A DNA stretch of 11,408 nt from an uncultured Eggerthellaceae bacterium (GTDB lineage Bacteria; Actinomycetota; Coriobacteriia; Coriobacteriales; Eggerthellaceae): positions 1 to 11,408 of the forward strand of contig CABVEH010000020.1 of assembly GCA_902497215.1 (NCBI GenBank). The letters are read 5' to 3'. The notes beneath the pieces are model-generated. The model made no database searches. It was given only the letters and a program-made list of their open reading frames with translations, and was not told where the DNA came from. This document shows positions 6,704 to 11,408 of the stretch, piece after piece. Made by a program: the position numbers and the translations under genes. Every line of letters starts with the position of its first letter. Position 1 is the stretch's first letter.

Positions 6704-7750
6704 ATGTTCGGGTACTTCGCGGCATATCCCACCTTCCTGGTGTTCATCGCCATATTCCTGGCGATCGTCATAACCATGGCGCTCATGCCGCTGTTCATAC
6801 ACTTCCTGCAGAACCGCCACATAGGCCAGCAGGTGCGCGACGACGGCCCGCAGACCCATCTGGTGAAGCAGGGCACTCCCACCATGGGCGGCGTCGTCAT
6901 GCTGGTCGCAGTGGTGGTCACGATGCTCGTCGTGGGCGTCCCCGACGCCGAAAGCTACCTGCTTCTGGGCGCGGTGGTGCTCGCGGGGGTCCTCGGCGCC
7001 GTTGACGACGCCAGCAAGATCGCCCACGAGCGGTCGTTGGGCCTCACGCCGGCGATGAAGCTCGTTGCGCAGTTCGCCATCGCCATAGCGTTCGTGCTGG
7101 TGGCCGTGAACGTGCTGGGGGTCGCCCCCACGGTGGAGATCCCGTTCATATGCACCATCGACATGGGGGTGCTGGCCATCGAGGTCCCGGTGCAGGACGG
7201 CGTCCTGTCTATTCCGTGGATCTACGTGGCCTTCTGCTCCGTGCTGGTGGTGGGGATGTGCAATGCTGTCAACCTTACCGACGGCCTGGACGGCCTGGCC
7301 GCAGGCACCGTCATGGTCGTCATGCTCGTGATGGCCGCCATCGCCTTCCGCGAGACCCTGCTCGAGCCGGCGATACTCTCGGCGGCCATTGCAGGCACCT
7401 GCATAGGCTTCCTCTGGTTCAACTCGCACCCTGCCGACATCTTCATGGGCGACACCGGATCGCTGGCGCTGGGCATGGCGCTTGGATGCCTAGCAGTGGT
7501 CACCAAGACCGAGTTCGTCGTGATTATCATCGGCGCGCTGTTCGTCGCCGAGGCGCTGTCCGTCATGATCCAGGTCTTCTACTTCAAGCGCACCGGCAAG
7601 CGCGTCTTCCTCATGGCGCCCTTGCATCACCATTTCGAGAAGAAGGGGTGGAGCGAGACAAAGGTCGTCGTCCGCTTCTGGATAGTGTCGGGCATGTTCG
7701 CGGCCTGCGGCTTCGTGCTGTGGTTCGCAAGCTACATGCCCGTGTCGTAA
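6704..7750 (+). CDS. mraY: Phospho-N-acetylmuramoyl-pentapeptide transferase MraY
   Basis: MraY is an integral membrane enzyme that transfers phospho-MurNAc-pentapeptide from UDP to undecaprenyl phosphate, making lipid I. The 348-residue length fits, and about ten hydrophobic spans can be picked out. Conserved catalytic blocks are present: GTPTMGG near residue 60, the Mg-binding pair D101-D102 in VDDASK, NLTDGLDGLA at 190-199 with D193 and D196, FMGDTGSLALG with D250, and the HHHFEKKGW block starting at H308. DDASK replaces the more usual DDYxK. ATG 6704 begins on the base immediately after the murF stop codon. AAAGGG 12 bases upstream is the only Shine-Dalgarno-like sequence, so translation is probably coupled to murF. 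Confidence 0.97.
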   Translation: MFGYFAAYPTFLVFIAIFLAIVITMALMPLFIHFLQNRHIGQQVRDDGPQTHLVKQGTPTMGGVVMLVAVVVTMLVVGVPDAESYLLLGAVVLAGVLGAVDDASKIAHERSLGLTPAMKLVAQFAIAIAFVLVAVNVLGVAPTVEIPFICTIDMGVLAIEVPVQDGVLSIPWIYVAFCSVLVVGMCNAVNLTDGLDGLAAGTVMVVMLVMAAIAFRETLLEPAILSAAIAGTCIGFLWFNSHPADIFMGDTGSLALGMALGCLAVVTKTEFVVIIIGALFVAEALSVMIQVFYFKRTGKRVFLMAPLHHHFEKKGWSETKVVVRFWIVSGMFAACGFVLWFASYMPVS

Positions 7751-7754
7751 GGGG
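7749..7754 (+). promoter_or_regulatory. Ribosome binding site of murD overlapping the mraY stop
   Basis: AAGGGG begins inside the TAA stop of mraY and ends 6 bases before ATG 7761. The overlap of stop codon and Shine-Dalgarno sequence points to translational coupling between mraY and murD. Confidence 0.6.
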
Positions 7755-7760
7755 CGCCGC

Positions 7761-9266
7761 ATGATCGCCGGAAGGAAGCATGCCAGGGAAAGCCTGGGCA
7801 ACGTGCTGGTGCTGGGCCTGGGCGTCAGCGGACGCGCCGTGGTGGAATACCTCGCGCCCATGGTGGGCGGAAGGGTGGAAAGCCTCACCGTGCTGGGAGG
7901 CGCGGCAGGCGAAGACGCCGTTGCATGGTCCGCAGGCGTCGAACGCCGCCACGAGGGGTCCCGCATACGCTTCGAGTTCGGGCTCGAGGACGCGACGCGC
8001 GCGCTTCCGGAAGGCGCAGACCGCTTCGACGTCTGCGTGGCGAGCCCCGGCATATCCGCGTTTTCGGACTTCTACCTTTCGGCGCAGGCCGCAAGCGACG
8101 CCGTCATAGGCGAGGTGGAGCTGGCCTGGTGCGAAAGCCCCGCCGAATCCGTTTGGGTGGCCGTCACCGGAACCAACGGCAAGACCACCACCACGTCGCT
8201 CATCGAGCACGTGCTGCGCGCAAGCGGCTTCGACGCCAAGGCCGTGGGCAACATAGGCGACGCGTGCATAACCGAGGTCGCCCGCGACCTGGCCTGCGGA
8301 ACGTCGCGCCACTACGTGGTGGAGACGTCGTCCTACCAGCTTGCGTCCGTCAACGAGTTCGCGCCCAACGTGGCCGTGATCTTGGGCATCACCCCCGACC
8401 ATATAAAGTGGCACCGCACCCACCGGCATTACGCGGAATCGAAGATGCGCCTGCTTGACAACCTCGCCAGCGTCCCTGGGGCGGTGGCCGTGCTCGACGC
8501 CACCAACGACGAGGTGCGCGCCAAGGTGCGCGAGCTGAAGGCCGAAGGCCCCAAGGAGCGCGGGTTCGGATACGTGCCCATAGGCACGGCCGCCGGGGTG
8601 GAAGGCGACATGAGGAAGGCGTGCGGCTCGCAGGCTGCGGCGTTCCTCGGCGGCGACGACCAGCTCGCCGTCGCCGTGGAAGGTTCCGAGCATGCGCTTG
8701 GCCCCGCGTCCGGGCTTTCCATACTGGGCGCCCACAACGTGGTGAACGCGCTCGCGGCGGCTGCGGCATGCCTTGCCTGCGGCGCCGAAGACGGCGACGT
8801 GGCGTCGGCCCTTGCGACCTTCGCCCCGCTGGAGCACAGGATAGAGCCCTGCGGGGTGCATGGGGGCGTAGCCTACTACAACGACTCCAAGGCGACCAAC
8901 GTCGACGCGACGCTGCAGGCGCTCAAGGCGTTCCTTCCCAAGAAGCCCATCGTGATGCTCGGCGGCGACGACAAGGGCACCGACCTCGCCGAACTCGTGG
9001 CCTCGTGCCGCGAGAACGCGAAGGCGCTGGTGTGCTACGGCGAGGCGGGACCCAGGTTCCACGAGGCCCTGGCCCCTCTTGCCGCCGAAGGCGTGGAGGT
9101 TGCGATCGAGCCCGGCTTCATGCAGGCGTTCGAATGGGCGACCGCACGCGCGGCCGACGGCGACGTGGTGCTTCTGTCGCCCGCCTGCGCGTCGTTCGAC
9201 GAGTTCTCATGCTTCGAGGAGCGCGGGGAGCGCTTCAAGGAGCTCGTTGGCAAGCTCGAAGGCTAA
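7761..9266 (+). CDS. murD: UDP-MurNAc-L-alanine: D-glutamate ligase MurD
   Basis: MurD adds D-glutamate to UDP-MurNAc-L-Ala in the cytoplasm, one step before MurE. The 501-residue protein has a Rossmann-like N-terminal domain starting VLVLGLGVSGRAVVEYL. The ATP loop GTNGKT is at 137-142 and the likely carbamylated lysine is K228 in the HYAESKMRLL segment. The C-terminal domain has YYNDSKATN (K377), LGGDDKGTDL and LLSPACASFDEFSCFEERGERF, which is the MurD signature. It is about 50-60 residues longer than typical MurD proteins (around 440-450). The surplus lies partly before the ATP loop and partly in the central domain, between the carbamyl-lysine region and the NDSK motif. The gap from mraY is 10 bases. 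Identity is secure despite the extra length. Confidence 0.95.
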   Translation: MIAGRKHARESLGNVLVLGLGVSGRAVVEYLAPMVGGRVESLTVLGGAAGEDAVAWSAGVERRHEGSRIRFEFGLEDATRALPEGADRFDVCVASPGISAFSDFYLSAQAASDAVIGEVELAWCESPAESVWVAVTGTNGKTTTTSLIEHVLRASGFDAKAVGNIGDACITEVARDLACGTSRHYVVETSSYQLASVNEFAPNVAVILGITPDHIKWHRTHRHYAESKMRLLDNLASVPGAVAVLDATNDEVRAKVRELKAEGPKERGFGYVPIGTAAGVEGDMRKACGSQAAAFLGGDDQLAVAVEGSEHALGPASGLSILGAHNVVNALAAAAACLACGAEDGDVASALATFAPLEHRIEPCGVHGGVAYYNDSKATNVDATLQALKAFLPKKPIVMLGGDDKGTDLAELVASCRENAKALVCYGEAGPRFHEALAPLAAEGVEVAIEPGFMQAFEWATARAADGDVVLLSPACASFDEFSCFEERGERFKELVGKLEG

Positions 9267-9270
9267 GGCC

Positions 9271-10470
9271 ATGACGTCCGAGGCAAGACGGCCACGCATC
9301 CCCATAGTGGATGCCCGCACCGCCACGATACTGCTGCTTGCGGCGGTGTTCGCGCTGGTCGTCATCGGCGCGGTCATGGTGTTCTCGGCCACGTCGGCCA
9401 CCCTTTCGAGCGCAGGGAAGAACCCCTTCGACGAGATGGCCCAGCAGCTTGGGTTCGTAGGCATCGGCGTGCTGTTCATGCTGATGCTGTGGTTCGCCAT
9501 ACCCTACAAGGCGCTGATGGGCGGGAACCTGCTGTGGGGCTACTACATCGCATGCATGGTGTTGCTCCTGCTCACGTTCTTCGTGGGCACCGAGGTCAAC
9601 GGCGCGAAGCGCTGGCTCTACATAGGCCCCATAGGCTTCCAGCCCTCGGAGTTCATCAAGATCGCGCTGCTGCTTATGACCATCCGCATAATGTACGACA
9701 GCTCGGTGGGGGCCATAAACCAGCGCGCAGGCCTCAGCCAGTTCCTGGTGCTGGTGGCCATCCCTCTGGCGTTCATGCTGTTCACGCAGTCCGACCTGGG
9801 AACCGTCGCGATCTGCTTCGTGGGAATCTTCGCCGTGCTGTGGCTGGGCGGCATGCCCGGGAAGTGGCTCGCCATCATAGGCGGCGTCACCGTGGTCGGA
9901 GGCCTGATAATGGTCTTCGGAGTGGGATACAGAAGCTCGCGCCTCGTGTTCCTCAACCCCTGGGACGACGGCGAAGGCGGCCTTGGATACGGCTACAACA
10001 TCATCCACGCGTACTACGCGATCGCCGAAGGCGGCCTGTTCGGGCAGGGGATAGGCTCGTCCAGCGAGAAGTACGGCTATCTGTTCGCGTCCGACAGCGA
10101 CTTCATATTCGCCATCATCGCCGAGGAGCTGGGCATGGTGGGGTGCGTGGTCGTCATCGGGCTGTTCCTGGTGATACTGTACGCCGGGCTGCGCATAGCC
10201 ATGGAATGCCCCGACGGTTTCGGGAAGATGGTGGCTGGCGGCTTCGCCATCATGCTGGTGTTCCAGGCGTTCTTGAACATCGGCTGCACCATCGGCGTGT
10301 TCCCGACCACGGGCAAGCCCCTTCCGTTCATATCGTCCGGCGGGTCGTCGGTCATCTCGTCGCTGATGATCGTCGGGATGATACTCTCCGTGGGAAGAAG
10401 CACCGACGAGGCGCACGACCCCAAGCGGCAGCGCGACAAGCTGCGCGTCGTGCGCAACGCGCAACGTTAG
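9271..10470 (+). CDS. ftsW: Septal peptidoglycan glycosyltransferase FtsW (SEDS family)
   Basis: FtsW is a polytopic SEDS protein that polymerises lipid II into glycan strands at the septum, working with FtsI. The 399-residue product has a polar start, then about ten hydrophobic spans. Family blocks are VMVFSATSA near the first span, GAKRWLYIGPIGFQPSEFIKIALL, FTQSDLGT, NPWDDGEGGLGYGY, GGLFGQGIG, DFIFAIIAEELG and PFISSGGSS. The conserved Asp of the DFIF motif is D277, but the residues before it read FASDS instead of the usual PExHT. ATG 9271 is chosen because it lies 4 bases after the murD stop. The frame stays open upstream to 9079, but an earlier start would overlap murD by almost 190 bases and add non-family sequence. 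No good Shine-Dalgarno sequence is seen (TAAGG is only 2 bases from the start). Position between murD and murG favours FtsW over RodA. Confidence 0.93.
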   Translation: MTSEARRPRIPIVDARTATILLLAAVFALVVIGAVMVFSATSATLSSAGKNPFDEMAQQLGFVGIGVLFMLMLWFAIPYKALMGGNLLWGYYIACMVLLLLTFFVGTEVNGAKRWLYIGPIGFQPSEFIKIALLLMTIRIMYDSSVGAINQRAGLSQFLVLVAIPLAFMLFTQSDLGTVAICFVGIFAVLWLGGMPGKWLAIIGGVTVVGGLIMVFGVGYRSSRLVFLNPWDDGEGGLGYGYNIIHAYYAIAEGGLFGQGIGSSSEKYGYLFASDSDFIFAIIAEELGMVGCVVVIGLFLVILYAGLRIAMECPDGFGKMVAGGFAIMLVFQAFLNIGCTIGVFPTTGKPLPFISSGGSSVISSLMIVGMILSVGRSTDEAHDPKRQRDKLRVVRNAQR

Positions 10471-10474
10471 GAGG
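10469..10474 (+). promoter_or_regulatory. Strong ribosome binding site of murG overlapping the ftsW stop
   Basis: A consensus AGGAGG starts within the TAG stop of ftsW and ends 6 bases before ATG 10481. It is the best Shine-Dalgarno sequence in the window and fixes the murG start. Confidence 0.85.
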
Positions 10475-10480
10475 ACCGCG

Positions 10481-11408
10481 ATGTCCAAGAGGGTGGTACT
10501 CACAGGCGGGGGGACCGCCGGGCACATCTACCCGGCGCTGGCCCTTGCGGAAAGGCTCGAGGCCGACGGTTGCGAGGTGTGGTTCGCCGGCACCCCGAAC
10601 GGCATCGAGTCGCGCATAGTGCCCGACGCGGGCATCCCCTTCGCCGGGTTCGAGTCGTCCGGGTTCAACCGCAGGCACCCAACCACGCTCCCCAAGGGCG
10701 TTGCCCGTATCATGAAGAGCACCCGCAAGGCCAAGGAGTGGTTCCGCGAGATAAGGCCCGACGCGGTGGTGGCGTTCGGGGGATACGTGTCCATTCCCGT
10801 CGCGCGCGCCGCCGAGCAGACGGGCGTGCCGGTGGTGGTGCACGAGCAGAACTCCGTCATGGGAATGGCCAACAAGTACATTTCGAAGAAGGCCAAGGCG
10901 GTGTGCCTCACCTACGAGGAGGCGGCGAAGTGCGTGCCCGAGGGCGTGAGGTGCGTGGTGACCGGGAACCCCGTCAGGGGAGCGGTCACGAGGACCACCC
11001 GACAGGAAGGCCGGGCATACCTGGGGATACCCGAGGACGCCACGCTGCTCGTGGTGTTCGGAGGGAGCAAGGGGGCCAGGCACATCAACGAGGCCGTCGC
11101 CGCCATGAAGGACGACCTGCTCGCCGTCGACGGCCTTCACGTCGTGCACATAACCGGCGAGGCCGAGCTCGACGCCACGCTCGAGCTGCTTGCGCTTTCC
11201 GCCGACGAGGAGAAGCGCTACCACGTCATGGGGTACCAGGACCACATGGCCGAGACGCTGGCGGCTGCCGACGCGGTGGTGTCGCGTGCAGGCGCCACGT
11301 CGCTCGCCGAGATATCGGCCAGGGCCATCCCTGCTATACTCGTTCCGTACCCATATGCGACGAACGACCACCAGCGCACGAACGCCAGGGCGTACGCCGA
11401 GGCGGGGG
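10481..11408 (+). CDS. murG: UDP-GlcNAc: undecaprenyl-PP-MurNAc-pentapeptide GlcNAc transferase MurG, 3' end missing
   Basis: MurG adds GlcNAc to lipid I at the inner face of the membrane, producing lipid II for FtsW. The window shows the first 309 residues plus one base; family members are about 350-375 residues, so the last 50 or so are cut off. Motifs in order: the glycine-rich loop TGGGTAGHIYPAL (residues 8-20), AFGGYVSIPVARAA, HEQNSVMGMANK (121-132), TGNPVR (161-166), and the second glycine loop FGGSKGARHIN (193-203). The donor-binding region SRAGATSLAEI runs from residue 268, followed by ILVPYPYATNDHQ. The start has a consensus ribosome binding site and lies 10 bases after ftsW. All expected blocks are intact. 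In this cluster type murC, ftsQ and ftsZ would be expected downstream, but they are not in view. Confidence 0.96.
   Translation, partial: MSKRVVLTGGGTAGHIYPALALAERLEADGCEVWFAGTPNGIESRIVPDAGIPFAGFESSGFNRRHPTTLPKGVARIMKSTRKAKEWFREIRPDAVVAFGGYVSIPVARAAEQTGVPVVVHEQNSVMGMANKYISKKAKAVCLTYEEAAKCVPEGVRCVVTGNPVRGAVTRTTRQEGRAYLGIPEDATLLVVFGGSKGARHINEAVAAMKDDLLAVDGLHVVHITGEAELDATLELLALSADEEKRYHVMGYQDHMAETLAAADAVVSRAGATSLAEISARAIPAILVPYPYATNDHQRTNARAYAEAG

Noticed and set aside
4442..7429. A 995-codon open frame on the - strand opposite murE, murF and mraY
   Set aside because: All three + strand genes are in the same frame with strong family motifs. The antisense product has a skewed His/Asp/Val/Gly/Arg composition and no recognisable domain, as expected of a high-GC shadow frame.
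9235..10527. A 430-codon - strand frame opposite ftsW
   Set aside because: It is rich in His, Glu, Asp and Gln, as expected when membrane-protein codons are read backwards. No motif and no ribosome binding site were found.

Overview
This window is a segment of a bacterial division and cell wall (dcw) cluster. All ten genes lie on the + strand and are tightly packed. The order is mraZ (5' end cut off by the window) - rsmH - ftsL-like - ftsI - murE - murF - mraY - murD - ftsW - murG (3' end cut off). The GC content is high (about two thirds by eye). Isoleucine AUA and arginine AGG codons are unusually common for such a genome, and UAG is the most frequent stop. Together with the RsmH cysteine-rich tail and the gene order, this suggests a high-GC actinobacterium, most likely of the Coriobacteriia/Eggerthellaceae type. 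That assignment is inference; the genus cannot be read from this stretch.

Layout: positions 1-462 encode MraZ, a two-domain AbrB/SpoVT-like regulator of dcw clusters. Positions 511-1467 encode the 16S rRNA methyltransferase RsmH. Positions 1474-1989 encode a small one-pass membrane protein with FtsL features and an odd tyrosine-repeat N-terminus. Positions 2005-3660 encode the class B penicillin-binding protein (septal transpeptidase). Positions 3665-9266 hold murE, murF, mraY and murD, which add the third amino acid, the D-Ala-D-Ala dipeptide, the lipid carrier and the D-Glu residue respectively. Positions 9271-10470 encode the FtsW glycosyltransferase. Positions 10481-11408 encode the first 309 residues of MurG, which makes lipid II.

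The genes work as one pathway. MurD, MurE and MurF build the cytoplasmic UDP-MurNAc-pentapeptide, and MraY and MurG turn it into lipid II at the membrane. FtsW polymerises lipid II and FtsI cross-links it at the septum; the FtsL-like protein probably acts as their membrane partner. Gaps between genes are 0 to 48 bases. There is no convincing internal promoter or terminator, so the segment is probably one transcript. Its main promoter, with any MraZ-binding repeats, would lie upstream of the window.

No new biological system is visible. The points worth a second look are departures from consensus inside known genes. They are a Ser in place of Gly in the KTG box of FtsI, a FASDSDF motif in FtsW where PExHTDF is usual, three tandem YxY heptads in the FtsL-like protein, a perfect 10-bp hairpin in the 5' part of mraZ, and a 30-bp near-palindrome inside murF.
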